A stretch of 64,000 nucleotides of DNA, from NCBI RefSeq assembly GCF_003143975.1, contig NZ_QFVR01000003.1:62001-126000 (forward strand), read 5' to 3'. The position numbers were made by a program, and so were the translations under genes. Of this stretch, positions 55,696 to 64,000 are shown in pieces (within the stretch, counting starts at the first letter, position 1; every line of letters begins with the position of its first letter). This stretch comes from Kurthia sibirica. GTDB taxonomy: Bacteria; Bacillota; Bacilli; Bacillales_A; Planococcaceae. A model generated the notes under the pieces. It made no database searches. It was not told where the DNA came from and was given only the letters and a program-made list of their open reading frames with translations.

Positions 55696-56997
55696 TTATT
55701 TTAATAGATGTTGCACAGTCTCATATGAAACAATATTTTGTAGTAATTGCTGTAAATACAGTTCCTTTTGCTGGAGATCAAATACTTCAATATCTTCATT
55801 AGATTCTATTAAATAATGCATTGGCCAGTCAGTTGTCATTAATTTTCTAACTTCTTTTAAAAGGGTCTTATTCACTGTCATCTGTTCATCCTGCTCGTCA
55901 ATCGCTTGAATTGTACCTTCTTCAAGTAATTGATTTGCCAATGCCCATTTGCCTTTACTATCCGTAATTGCTTTACGTGATATGTCTATGTACCCTTGTT
56001 CTGCTGACGATAATTTTTCTGTTTTTTTATAAAAATAAGATTCGCTATAACCTTCAGAATCTTCAAAAATAATTTCTACTTGAGGATTTTCGCTACTTAT
56101 TTTTTTCCACTGATCCTTCAACGATGGTGGCAATAACGCCTCATCTGATAATACAACCATTTCTCCACCGTTTTTAGATTGTAAAACATATTTCGAATCG
56201 TAATGTTCACGTTGTTTAATCGACCATTTACTCAAAGAATCTACTTGAATACCAGCTCGTAAATCTTCAAAAATAGACGGCATATTTTGATAGATGAAAT
56301 TTATATTATACGCATTTTCATTCCAAGGATGCCTGCTCTCATCGTAATATGCGGCTTTTAACTTAGGGTATTTTAAAATATATTCATTAAGTTGTTGGAA
56401 ATATATATCATGTATATACAGCTCTGTTGCTGAAATATTTTTCCAACTTCTTTTATCATAGTCTTCTATGGAGGGTTCCCCTGCTAGATTTGATTCCCCA
56501 GCGGCATTAAAACCATCTAGATTAAAACCATTCTTATCAAAACCTAAACGATTAAACCCCTTATCATCAAAACCTGTACGATCAAAACCCAAGCGATCAA
56601 AATCCGTACCAAATTGCACGGTACGCCCACTACGGTCTGTGCCGTATTCATTGACACCAGTTAATGTGTAACCGTCTAAATCAAAACCTTGTGCATCCAC
56701 ATGGTTTCGATTATAACCACGGCGATCAAATCCTTTATTATTATAGCCCTCTGCTGAATAACCCTGCTCAGCAATAAAATTAGCAATTGAAGCTGTCATA
56801 GCAGAAGAACGTTTTTTCTTATATTGTGTCAAAGACGAATAGGTTTCGCCATTAATTTGAATGGTATTGGACAGTTCATAATAGGTTGTATTTGTTTTTT
56901 GAGCTACATTGCGTTCTGCTTTTGTTTGTGATGATTCCGAACAACCAGTTAGCACTAATGTAGCACATAATAAACTAGCTGTAAGTGAATTTCTCAT
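55696..56997 (-). CDS. Lipoprotein with G-[FY]-[DN]-x-x pentapeptide repeats
   Basis: The 433-aa protein starts after AGGAGGTCCGT. A signal peptide with lipobox LVLTGC places the lipidated Cys at residue 19. From residue 79 to about 169 runs a near-continuous five-residue repeat: GYSAE, GYNNK, GFDRR, GYNRN, then GFDLD, GYTLT and, after an irregular stretch, GFDRT, GFDDK, GFNRL, GFDKN, GFNLD, GFNAA. The C-terminal 250 residues are acidic, mostly helical and not recognised. The protein is presumably anchored at the outer membrane face. The function is unknown. The regular Asp/Asn spacing could bind divalent cations, or the repeat could form a solenoid (inference). Confidence 0.8.
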   Translation of the reverse strand: MRNSLTASLLCATLVLTGCSESSQTKAERNVAQKTNTTYYELSNTIQINGETYSSLTQYKKKRSSAMTASIANFIAEQGYSAEGYNNKGFDRRGYNRNHVDAQGFDLDGYTLTGVNEYGTDRSGRTVQFGTDFDRLGFDRTGFDDKGFNRLGFDKNGFNLDGFNAAGESNLAGEPSIEDYDKRSWKNISATELYIHDIYFQQLNEYILKYPKLKAAYYDESRHPWNENAYNINFIYQNMPSIFEDLRAGIQVDSLSKWSIKQREHYDSKYVLQSKNGGEMVVLSDEALLPPSLKDQWKKISSENPQVEIIFEDSEGYSESYFYKKTEKLSSAEQGYIDISRKAITDSKGKWALANQLLEEGTIQAIDEQDEQMTVNKTLLKEVRKLMTTDWPMHYLIESNEDIEVFDLQQKELYLQQLLQNIVSYETVQHLLK

Positions 56998-57430
56998 ACG
57001 GACCTCCTTCTTTATTTGTTACTTTTACAGTACCAAATACATCGAATTAAGTAAACGTAAATCCGTCATTCTTTCATAAATTCCAAAGAAAAATACATTC
57101 ATTTTCCACTTACTTAATCAGAATTTTTTGTCAATAAATCTATATAACAGTGATTTTCATACAAAATTGTATAGATGGCGTTATGAGGCATCGCATTAAA
57201 GTATCTAATTCATAATTTCCTGTACTCTTTTTCAAATTTTTTTATTTCTACCTATTATATACAGCAAATAATTTATGCAAGATAGCTTACATTTTAACAT
57301 TGTAAAAATGCTCTTTTTTTTTTGTAAAATGTTATTGTATTATCACTTCACTTAATGCTATACTATAGTCACTTAATAACGCACTAATACATTAGCACGC
57401 TAAAGTGTTGGTGATGAAGGAGAGAATTAC

Positions 57431-58210
57431 ATGAAAAAGCTATCATTTTTGTTTGTTACAATCTTAGTATTTGTTGGCGTATTAGCCGGTTGTTCATCAT
57501 CTGATTCATCAAAAGATAAGGCTAAAGAACTTGTCGTAGGTGTAGATGATCAATTTGCACCAATGGGCTTCCGTGATGAAGACAATAAACTAGTTGGTTT
57601 TGATATCGACTATGCAAAAGCAGCTGCTAAAGAAATGGGCTATACAATCAAATTCCAACCAATCGATTGGTCAACAAAAGAAGCTGAACTTCAAAGTGGT
57701 CGAATTGATTTAATATGGAATGGCTATACAATTACTGATGATCGTAAAAAGAAAGTACTTTTCACAAAACCATATCTTGAAAATGCACAAGTAGTTGTCA
57801 CGAAAGCTGATTCTACCATTACTAGCCTAGCTGATTTAAAAGGTAAAAAAGTGGGTTTACAAGCACAATCATCCGCAGCTGAAGCACTTGATGCTAACGC
57901 TATAAAAAATGATGTGAAAAATGTAAGTGAATATAAAGATAATGTTACTGCCTTAAATGATTTAAAAACAGGTCGTACTGATGCTGTTATAATCGATGAA
58001 GTGGTCATTGACTACTATATGAAAAAAGATGCTGATTCCTATAAAACATTAGTGGAATCATTAGCTCCTGAACAATACGGGGTTGGTGTTAAAAAAGGCA
58101 ATGATGATGTACTTAAAAAACTTCAAAAAGCTTTAGATACATTAAATGATAATGGTAAAGCACAGGAAATTTCTGAAAAATGGTTCGGCACTAGTAAAGT
58201 ACTAAACTGA
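57431..58210 (+). CDS. Amino-acid ABC transporter substrate-binding lipoprotein
   Basis: The 259-aa protein starts after GAAGGAGAGAATTAC. A lipobox LAGC (Cys at residue 21) and a family-3 periplasmic binding domain are present: VGVDDQFAPMGFRDEDNKLVGFDIDYAKAAA (in parts), WSTKEAELQSGRIDLIWNG and AVIIDEVVIDYYM. It resembles cystine/polar amino-acid binding proteins (TcyA/FliY type), but the ligand is not certain. It is the first gene of a three-gene importer operon. A hairpin after its stop probably raises its expression relative to the permease and ATPase. Confidence 0.9.
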   Translation: MKKLSFLFVTILVFVGVLAGCSSSDSSKDKAKELVVGVDDQFAPMGFRDEDNKLVGFDIDYAKAAAKEMGYTIKFQPIDWSTKEAELQSGRIDLIWNGYTITDDRKKKVLFTKPYLENAQVVVTKADSTITSLADLKGKKVGLQAQSSAAEALDANAIKNDVKNVSEYKDNVTALNDLKTGRTDAVIIDEVVIDYYMKKDADSYKTLVESLAPEQYGVGVKKGNDDVLKKLQKALDTLNDNGKAQEISEKWFGTSKVLN

Positions 58211-58216
58211 TTGGAA

Positions 58217-58249
58217 TGACAGGTTCCTTACGTAGGAACCTGTTTTATA
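58217..58249 (+). terminator. Intercistronic attenuating hairpin
   Basis: ACAGGTTCCT pairs with AGGAACCTGT around TACGT and runs into TTTTATATTTT, between the binding-protein and permease genes. A partial terminator or mRNA-stabilising hairpin is typical at this place. Confidence 0.75.
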
Positions 58250-58275
58250 TTTTACAATGATAGGAGGACAAAAAC

Positions 58276-58935
58276 ATGAGCTTTGATTATTTTATTACGG
58301 TACTAAAACCTATGCTCCATGGCGCACAAATGACGCTACTATTATTTTTCATAACAATAATCGTATCGATTCCACTTGGTTTTTTAGTGATGTTAGCACA
58401 AAAGAACAGCTTTAAACCATTATCATGGCTAGCACATATATTCGTATATATTATGCGCGGCACGCCATTATTGTTACAATTGATTATCGTTTGTTTTGGT
58501 CTTCCTATGCTCCCTGGCATTGGTGAACACCTAGTATTGGATCGTTTTACAGCAGCTAGTATCGCTTTCATCTTGAATTACGCAGCTTATTTTGCAGAGA
58601 TCTTTAGAGGTGGTATTCTTGCAATTGATAAGGGTCAATATGAAGCGGCACAGGTTTTAGGTCTGAATAAATTCCAAACAACGGTAAAGATTGTTATTCC
58701 TCAAATGTTCCGTATTGCACTTCCCGCTTTAGCAAATGAGTCCATTACCTTGATGAAAGATACTGCATTGATTTATGCCGTTGCAGTGCCTGAAATCTTA
58801 CACTATGCTCAAACAGCAGTAAATCGAGATTTAAATTTCTTCCCACTTGTTATTGCTGGTGCAATTTACTTACTACTAACCGCAGTTTTAACATTAATTT
58901 TCAAACTACTTGAGAAAAAATACGCATTCGAATAG
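58276..58935 (+). CDS. Amino-acid ABC transporter permease
   Basis: The 219-aa His/Glu/Gln/Arg/opine-family (HisM-type) permease has five helices. The sequence [15 protein letters not shown] and the EAA loop [21 protein letters not shown] are typical, the latter contacting the ATPase. AGGAGGACAAAAAC precedes the ATG. It lies between the binding-protein gene and the ATPase gene, 11 bases before the latter. Confidence 0.93.
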   Translation: MSFDYFITVLKPMLHGAQMTLLLFFITIIVSIPLGFLVMLAQKNSFKPLSWLAHIFVYIMRGTPLLLQLIIVCFGLPMLPGIGEHLVLDRFTAASIAFILNYAAYFAEIFRGGILAIDKGQYEAAQVLGLNKFQTTVKIVIPQMFRIALPALANESITLMKDTALIYAVAVPEILHYAQTAVNRDLNFFPLVIAGAIYLLLTAVLTLIFKLLEKKYAFE

Positions 58936-58946
58936 GAGGTCGTCTC

Positions 58947-59693
58947 GTGGCTATTATCGAAATATCAACATTACAAAAATCTTTTGGATCAAATGAAGTG
59001 TTAAAAAACATCTCATTTGAAGTCAATAAAAATGAAGTTGTAGCAGTGATTGGGGCCTCTGGTTCAGGTAAAAGTACAATGCTCCGAAGTATTGTACATC
59101 TTGAAAAAGTAGATGGTGGTTCAATTCAAATTGATGGTCAAAACCTCGTAAAAGACGGTCACTATCCAAAGATTAAAACGATTAAAGAAATTACCGCAAA
59201 AACAGGTATGGTTTTCCAACATTTTAACCTCTTTCCTCATCTATCAGTGAAAGAAAATTTAGAAATAGCACCAAAACTCGTTAAAAAAACGACAAAAGAA
59301 GAACTCGATAAACGCAGCCGAGATATCCTTCAAAAGGTTGGTTTATCAGACAAACTTCATGCCCAACCTGGCAGCTTATCAGGCGGACAAAAACAGCGTG
59401 TAGCCATTGCTCGTGCTTTGATGATGGATCCAGATATTTTATTATTTGATGAACCCACTTCTGCATTGGATCCCGAAGTGACAGGTGAAGTATTAAAAGT
59501 AATGCGCGATCTTGCAGAAGAAAATATGACGATGATTGTCGTAACACATGAAATGGGCTTCGCGCGAGAAGTTGCAGACCGTGTCGTCTTTATGGATGGT
59601 GGCGAAATAATTGAATCTGGTAGACCAGAAGAATTTTTCACTAACCCTCAACATGCTCGCACAAAAGCATTTTTAAGTAAAAATCTCAACTAA
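58947..59693 (+). CDS. Amino-acid ABC transporter ATP-binding protein
   Basis: A GTG at 58947 after AGGAGGTCGTCTC opens a 248-aa ATPase. Walker A reads [12 protein letters not shown], the Q loop [10 protein letters not shown], the signature [17 protein letters not shown], Walker [13 protein letters not shown] and the switch His VVTHEMGFA, all typical of polar amino-acid uptake ATPases (GlnQ/TcyC group). It closes the importer operon. The repeat at 59707 starts 13 bases after its stop. Confidence 0.95.
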   Translation: MAIIEISTLQKSFGSNEVLKNISFEVNKNEVVAVIGASGSGKSTMLRSIVHLEKVDGGSIQIDGQNLVKDGHYPKIKTIKEITAKTGMVFQHFNLFPHLSVKENLEIAPKLVKKTTKEELDKRSRDILQKVGLSDKLHAQPGSLSGGQKQRVAIARALMMDPDILLFDEPTSALDPEVTGEVLKVMRDLAEENMTMIVVTHEMGFAREVADRVVFMDGGEIIESGRPEEFFTNPQHARTKAFLSKNLN

Positions 59694-59706
59694 TTATTTA
59701 GTAAAA

Positions 59707-59956
59707 GAGCCTGGGACAGAACAAAAATAGTCTGTCTCCCATACGAATCATCCAATCAATTGAACACGCAGAAAACGACTCCCGTGGGAATAGCATGGGC
59801 TGATAATTCCACAGGAACGCAGTGACGAAGCGTTTGAAGCCCCATGTCCGCGGAAAGCGTTTTTCGAAGCAGAAATGGCTTGAAATGAATAATCCCGTAT
59901 GATTTCAAAAAATCATACGGGATTTTCTCTGTTGAAAATACGTTTGTCTCAGGCTC
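59707..59956. repeat. GAGNNTGNGACA repeat, long form, copy 2 (inverted)
   Basis: This is the reverse complement of the element at 17734-17950, nearly identical in both outer parts, with about 33 extra bases (around CCCGTGGGAATAGCATGGG) in the middle. The ends read GAGCCTGGGACA and, on the other strand, GAGCCTGAGACA. The hairpin ATCCCGTATGATTT and its complement separates the convergent ABC and MFS genes. Confidence 0.85.
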
Positions 59957-59964
59957 TTTTTATA

Positions 59965-61395
59965 CTAGTGTGATGTGATAGCTTGCATTTTTTTCTTAGA
60001 AGGCAAGACCAAGGTTAAAATTAAAGCTATAATCCCTAAAATTGTCATAAAGTAATAAGCATCTCCTGCACCTAACATCATAGCTAGCGTTTTTACTGAA
60101 TCCATCGCCGTACCTGATTGGACCAACTCATTTGCATGGCTCTTCGTCTGAGTAGAAAAGATTGTCACAACAATAGCCGTTCCAATTGCCCCTGCAATTT
60201 GTCGTACAGTATTATTCACTGCTGTACCATGACCAATCAATGCTTTAGGCAATGCATTTAGACTAGCAGTTGTTAATGGCATAGTCATAAAGCTCAATCC
60301 AATCCGTAAAAAGATTGTTCGTATGACTAAAAATGTGAATGATGTATCAGCTGTTAGATCTGTCACAACCCACATGGAAGGAATAATAAATACCAAGCCA
60401 ATGATGAAAACAGGTTTTGCTCCTAGCTTATCAAAAATCTTCCCGGCAACTGGCGACATGAAAGCATTAACTATTGCTCCCGGCATTAATAACAGTCCCG
60501 CATCCAATGCTGTAAATCCTCGTCCTTCTTGTAAATACATCGGTAATAAAATCATATCTGCATACATAAGCATGGTAATAACCACATTGATTAAGGAAGT
60601 GGTTGTAAAAATTCTATTTTTGAAAACACTGAGGTTCAATAAAGGATTCATTGATTTTAGTTGGCGCAAACAAAAAACCACCATAATCACTACTCCGACC
60701 GAGATACTCGTTAAGACAAGCCCATCACCCCAGCCACGACTTCCTGCACTACTAAAGCCATAAAGGACAAGTCCTACTCCCATAGTAGATAAAATAACAC
60801 TGAAGATATCAAGTTTCTCTTTTACAGTTTCTGTCACATTCATCAAATATTTCATTGCAAATAAAATAACAAGAATGGCCAATGGAATCATTCCTATAAA
60901 TAACCAACGCCAAGAAGTATATTCAATCACAAAACCTGCTAAGGTTGGTGCGATTGCTGGTGCAAAAATCATTGCAAGCCCAATCATTCCCATCATACTT
61001 CCTCGTTTTTCTACTGGGAAGATAAACATGATTACGCTCATCATCAGGGGCATAATAATTCCAGCACCTGCTGCTTGGACCATTCGACCGACTAATAATG
61101 TAGCAAAGTTTGTCGCTACTGCACTAATGATTGAACCTACTAATAAAAAGAGCATTGCGCTAATAAATAATTGCCTTGTCGTAAAACGTTTCATTAAATA
61201 GGCAGTTATTGGAATTAACACACCATTTACAAGCATGAAACCTGTTGCCAACCATTGTACGGTACTTGACGATACATTAAAAATCATTTTAAAATCACTT
61301 AATGCTACATTTAATAATGTTTGATTGAGAATTGTTAGAAACCCACCAATTATTAAAACCGTCAATAAAATCTTTTTACTTTTGTCATTGTTCAT
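59965..61395 (-). CDS. MFS multidrug exporter, DHA2 (EmrB/QacA-LmrB) type
   Basis: The ATG at 61395 (MNNDKSKKILLTVLI) has AGAAGGA six bases upstream. The 476-aa protein has 14 hydrophobic segments. Typical are LNQTLLNVALSDF, VQWLATGFMLVNGVLIPITAYL and LLVGRMVQAAGAGIIMPLMMS (motif A/C region, in parts). Such pumps export lipophilic drugs or antibiotics by proton antiport. It is divergent from a TetR gene at 61544, which probably represses it in response to a substrate. Confidence 0.92.
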   Translation of the reverse strand: MNNDKSKKILLTVLIIGGFLTILNQTLLNVALSDFKMIFNVSSSTVQWLATGFMLVNGVLIPITAYLMKRFTTRQLFISAMLFLLVGSIISAVATNFATLLVGRMVQAAGAGIIMPLMMSVIMFIFPVEKRGSMMGMIGLAMIFAPAIAPTLAGFVIEYTSWRWLFIGMIPLAILVILFAMKYLMNVTETVKEKLDIFSVILSTMGVGLVLYGFSSAGSRGWGDGLVLTSISVGVVIMVVFCLRQLKSMNPLLNLSVFKNRIFTTTSLINVVITMLMYADMILLPMYLQEGRGFTALDAGLLLMPGAIVNAFMSPVAGKIFDKLGAKPVFIIGLVFIIPSMWVVTDLTADTSFTFLVIRTIFLRIGLSFMTMPLTTASLNALPKALIGHGTAVNNTVRQIAGAIGTAIVVTIFSTQTKSHANELVQSGTAMDSVKTLAMMLGAGDAYYFMTILGIIALILTLVLPSKKKMQAITSH

Positions 61396-61420
61396 TGTCA
61401 TTCCTTCTTTTCATTGCTTT

Positions 61421-61447
61421 TTTTGACATAGTGTCGATAAAATAGAT
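61421..61447. promoter_or_regulatory. Possible TetR operator in MFS/TetR divergon
   Basis: The dyad GACATAGTGTC (GACA-3-TGTC) lies close to the MFS start. A pair GATAAAAT and ATTTTATC stands further apart in the same 140-base gap. Which is the operator is not decided. Confidence 0.4.
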
Positions 61448-61543
61448 CATAACAATTATTGATGGGATCGACCATACGCAATTTTATCAATGCTGTCGAG
61501 TAAACAACATTATTTAAAATACTGTTAATAAAAGGAGTTATTT

Positions 61544-62083
61544 ATGACAAAAAAAATTGATCCTCGAATAATTCGCACGACCTCTATGTTAAAAAAAGCT
61601 GTTTACGATTTATTAGTGGCATCCCCTGATGATATGAGCAAATTAACGGTTACAAAAATCACTGCCCAAGCTGGTTTAAATCGTGCAACATTCTACTTAC
61701 ATTATGCTGATGTTCGTTCACTTTTACGCGCCATCGTTTATGATATTGTAGCTGATTTTTCGAAAGAGTTGGAGCCCTTTTTCAAGACGAAGGCTGAAAG
61801 AACACCTCAACAACTCGCCCTTTTTTTACGCTATTTCTATGATAACCGTCAGTTATTTATTATCTTTTCTGCACATCCTCGTTTCACAAAAAAAATACAT
61901 GTCGAATTACGTGATAAAATTGCATTACTATCTGAAGAATCTATTTCAAATCCTAAATTCAGAAATATTTCTACAGAAATTATGACTGCTTCAATTATTG
62001 GTATTATTATGTGGTGGATTACTGAGGGGCTAGAATATGATGCTGCTTTCATCGCTGAAGAAATCAAAAAATTATACCGTTAA
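61544..62083 (+). CDS. TetR/AcrR-family transcriptional regulator
   Basis: The 179-aa regulator starts after AAAGGAGTTATTT. The N-terminal helix-turn-helix reads LTVTKITAQAGLNRATFYLHYADVRSL (in parts), a close match to the TetR signature. A short all-helical ligand domain of about 120 residues follows. It is divergent from the DHA2 exporter and likely controls both genes; the inducer would be a pump substrate (inference). Confidence 0.9.
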   Translation: MTKKIDPRIIRTTSMLKKAVYDLLVASPDDMSKLTVTKITAQAGLNRATFYLHYADVRSLLRAIVYDIVADFSKELEPFFKTKAERTPQQLALFLRYFYDNRQLFIIFSAHPRFTKKIHVELRDKIALLSEESISNPKFRNISTEIMTASIIGIIMWWITEGLEYDAAFIAEEIKKLYR

Positions 62084-62187
62084 AGTAAAACTCAATAATA
62101 CGACAACAATTCCATTACATGAAAATCATTTCTCCTTCACATACATGCTTTACTATAAGGATATAACTTGAAAGGGAGGCTTTTAAA

Positions 62188-63573
62188 TTGACACTATTTC
62201 CGAAGAAACTAATGGCGACCGTTGCCGCATCAACAATGGCATTATCTATGTTTACCGCAGGAGGTGCTGACGTTACTGCAGCTGCAAGCAAAGCACCAGC
62301 AAAAAATGATATTCGAAATGTTATATTCTTAATTGGTGATGGCATGGGTAATTCCTATACTTCTGCTTATCGCTATTTAAAGAATAGTGGCTCATCAAAA
62401 TTTGTAGACAAAACAGCTTTTGACAATTATCTAGTAGGGCAACAAATGACATATCCTGAAGACCCAGCACAAAATGTGACAGACTCAGCAAGCGCAGCAA
62501 CCGCGATGTCTGCCGGTGTTAAGACATATAATGCAGCGATTGCTGTCGACAATGATAAACGCGCAGTGAAAACCGTACTAGAGGCCGCTAAAGAGCAAGG
62601 TAAGTCCACTGGGCTCGTTGCTACATCGGAAATAACGCATGCGACACCTGCAGCATTTGGTGCACATGATGAAACCCGTAAAAATATGAACGGTATTGCC
62701 GATGATTATTTCGATGATTTAATCGCTGGAAAACATAAAATCGACGTTTTATTAGGTGGAGGTAAATCTAATTTCGTTCGTAAAGATCGTGATTTAACAA
62801 AAGAATTTAAAAAAGCTGGTTATAATTATGTCACGTCAAAAGATGCCCTGAAGAAAAATACGAAAGGGCAATTGCTCGGATTATTTGCTGATGGTGGTAT
62901 CGATAAGAAAATAGATCGTAACAGTTCAACACCGGGGCTAAGTACCATGACGAACGCTGCCATTAAGCAGCTCGATAAAAATAAAAAAGGCTTCTTCTTA
63001 ATGGTAGAGGGTAGTCAAATTGACTGGGCTGGTCATGATAACGATATTGTTGGCGCGATGAGCGAAATGTCCGATTTCGAACAAGCTTTTGAAGCAGCCA
63101 TTGCATTTGCTAAAAAAGATAAACATACATTAGTTGTCGCAACAGCTGATCACTCTACCGGTGGCTTTTCATTGGCACAAGGTGGCGATTATAACTGGAA
63201 TCCCGAAGCGATTGCAGCATTCTCTCGTACACCCGATTTTATGGCTGAACAAATCGCTGATGGTATGAATGCTGAAAAAGTATTGAAAAAATACATTAAC
63301 TTAACATTAACTGAAGAAGAAATCACTTCTGTCGTAGCCGTTAAAGACAAAGATATTACAACAATTGATAATGCGATTGAAGCACTTGTCAATAAGCGTT
63401 CAAATACAGGTTGGACAACTGGTGGACATACAGGTGAAGATGTAAATGTCTACGCATATGGCCCTGGTTCAGAACAATTCAGAGGTCAAATTGATAATAC
63501 AGACCAAGCAAAAAAAATCTTTAAAATAATTGAAAAAAATGCGAAAAAACAAACGGTAATTAAAGATAAGTAA
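62188..63573 (+). CDS. phoA: Secreted alkaline phosphatase
   Basis: A TTG at 62188 after AAAGGGAGG opens a 461-aa protein. A signal peptide (about residues 1-31, ending VTAAA) precedes the alkaline-phosphatase domain: the metal ligand in FLIGDGMGNSYTS, the nucleophilic Ser in VTDSASAATAMSAG, EITHATPAAFGAHDE, LMVEGSQIDWAGHDND and ATADHSTGGF, with zinc and magnesium ligands (Asp, Glu, His) in place, and a late TGGHTGEDV. It releases phosphate from monoesters outside the cell. No PHO box was recognised upstream. The symbol is by family. Confidence 0.93.
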   Translation: MTLFPKKLMATVAASTMALSMFTAGGADVTAAASKAPAKNDIRNVIFLIGDGMGNSYTSAYRYLKNSGSSKFVDKTAFDNYLVGQQMTYPEDPAQNVTDSASAATAMSAGVKTYNAAIAVDNDKRAVKTVLEAAKEQGKSTGLVATSEITHATPAAFGAHDETRKNMNGIADDYFDDLIAGKHKIDVLLGGGKSNFVRKDRDLTKEFKKAGYNYVTSKDALKKNTKGQLLGLFADGGIDKKIDRNSSTPGLSTMTNAAIKQLDKNKKGFFLMVEGSQIDWAGHDNDIVGAMSEMSDFEQAFEAAIAFAKKDKHTLVVATADHSTGGFSLAQGGDYNWNPEAIAAFSRTPDFMAEQIADGMNAEKVLKKYINLTLTEEEITSVVAVKDKDITTIDNAIEALVNKRSNTGWTTGGHTGEDVNVYAYGPGSEQFRGQIDNTDQAKKIFKIIEKNAKKQTVIKDK

Positions 63574-63629
63574 ATCACATTAACTCGGTTGTTGCATAGC
63601 CGGTGAAATAAACAAATAAGGGGCTTTAA

Positions 63630-64000
63630 ATGATGACTAGATTAGTAATAGGTGCTTTGTTACTCGGCGTTCTTACCCTGGCAGGTTGCTCCGAGAGCAA
63701 TGCTGTAAAAAAAGAGACACCCACTACTGCACTCGCTGTCAATTATGATGCTGACTATGTAGATAATCCACAGCTGACGAGCGATCGTACACTGCATAAA
63801 GTAGACGAGGAAGCTCGTAGTGAACTGGGTCTCACTCGTATCGTTCAAGCAGTTGAAACACAGCAAGTGCAACAAATTGGACCCATGAAAGTCACATTTC
63901 ATAATTTGAAGCAATTATATGTAGAACCTGCTTATAGCATGATCGATTATTTCCATGTGCTTACAGAGCGCGAAAACTTTGATTTAATAAAAACCTTTGT
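63630..64000 (+). CDS. Lipoprotein of unknown family, cut by the window end
   Basis: The ATG at 63630 follows AAGGGG. The product begins MMTRLVIGALLLGVLTLAGC, a signal peptide with a clear lipobox LAGC (Cys at residue 20). After a Lys/Thr-rich linker comes an acidic soluble domain (DNPQLTSDRTLHKVDEEA, TQQVQQIGPMKVTFHNLK) that I do not recognise; KVTFHNLKQLYVEPAYSM could be part of an immunoglobulin-like DUF domain. The frame is open to the last base, so the C-terminus is missing. It follows phoA by 56 bases and may be cotranscribed. Confidence 0.7.
   Translation, partial: MMTRLVIGALLLGVLTLAGCSESNAVKKETPTTALAVNYDADYVDNPQLTSDRTLHKVDEEARSELGLTRIVQAVETQQVQQIGPMKVTFHNLKQLYVEPAYSMIDYFHVLTERENFDLIKTF

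Noticed and set aside
57360..57430. Riboswitch or T-box before the amino-acid ABC operon
   Set aside because: Only a weak hairpin around GCACTAATACATTAG is visible, without any conserved aptamer or T-box core.

Overview
The window is chromosomal DNA from a low-GC Gram-positive bacterium of the order Bacillales. Supporting marks are strong AGGAGG-type ribosome sites with frequent TTG and GTG starts, an S-box leader on metI-metC, the ypmR-ypmS-msrA-msrB and YozE/YplQ-type genes known from Bacillus, an ArlR-like regulator, a SLAP-domain protein and a long (319 aa) thymidylate synthase. A member of the Planococcaceae/Caryophanaceae (Kurthia or Lysinibacillus type) fits best. This is inference; there is no rRNA gene in the window to test it.

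Left edge (1-3.9 kb): the end of an integrated element, with a membrane protein, a decayed RelA/SpoT-type gene directly before an intact Panacea (SocA/DUF4065) protein, an ImmA-like metallopeptidase behind a LexA-like box, and a tyrosine integrase. The RelA/SpoT remnant plus Panacea gene looks like a toxin-antitoxin pair whose toxin has died.

4-13.4 kb (minus strand): the 2-oxoglutarate dehydrogenase genes odhA-odhB, an ArlRS-like two-component system, a PAS-GGDEF diguanylate cyclase and dapF. 13.4-21 kb: a GNAT gene with an unusual structured leader containing a tRNA-like T arm, a tandem 129-bp repeat, murG, a MATE exporter, an internally deleted IS1182-type element with target duplication, and a flavoprotein/SRPBCC pair. 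21-33.5 kb: two chemoreceptors, a CobW-type GTPase, a CtpB-like protease, deoD, a YozE protein, and secreted or membrane proteins. 33.5-37 kb: a TetR/aldo-keto reductase divergon and metI-metC under a SAM riboswitch.

37.4-46.8 kb: methionine sulfoxide repair (msrA, msrB) with ypmR and ypmS, degV, a hemolysin-III-type membrane protein, a CAP-domain secreted protein, and folA and thyA separated by other genes, then pcp. 46.9-49.5 kb: a manganese/zinc ABC importer whose promoter carries two MntR-like boxes. 50.4-55.2 kb: carbonic anhydrase, a CaiB-type CoA-transferase beside a wrecked crotonase gene, a gene-poor 1.3-kb stretch with a long palindrome, and an MFS carrier. 55.7-64 kb: a lipoprotein with a G-[FY]-[DN]-x-x repeat, an amino-acid ABC importer, a divergent MFS/TetR pair, a secreted alkaline phosphatase, and a lipoprotein cut by the window end.

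The intergenic space carries much transposon debris (IS1182, IS6 and ISL3 types) and a family of terminator-bearing repeats bounded by GAGNNTGNGACA inverted ends. Two long copies lie inverted 42 kb apart. No rRNA, complete tRNA or CRISPR array is present.
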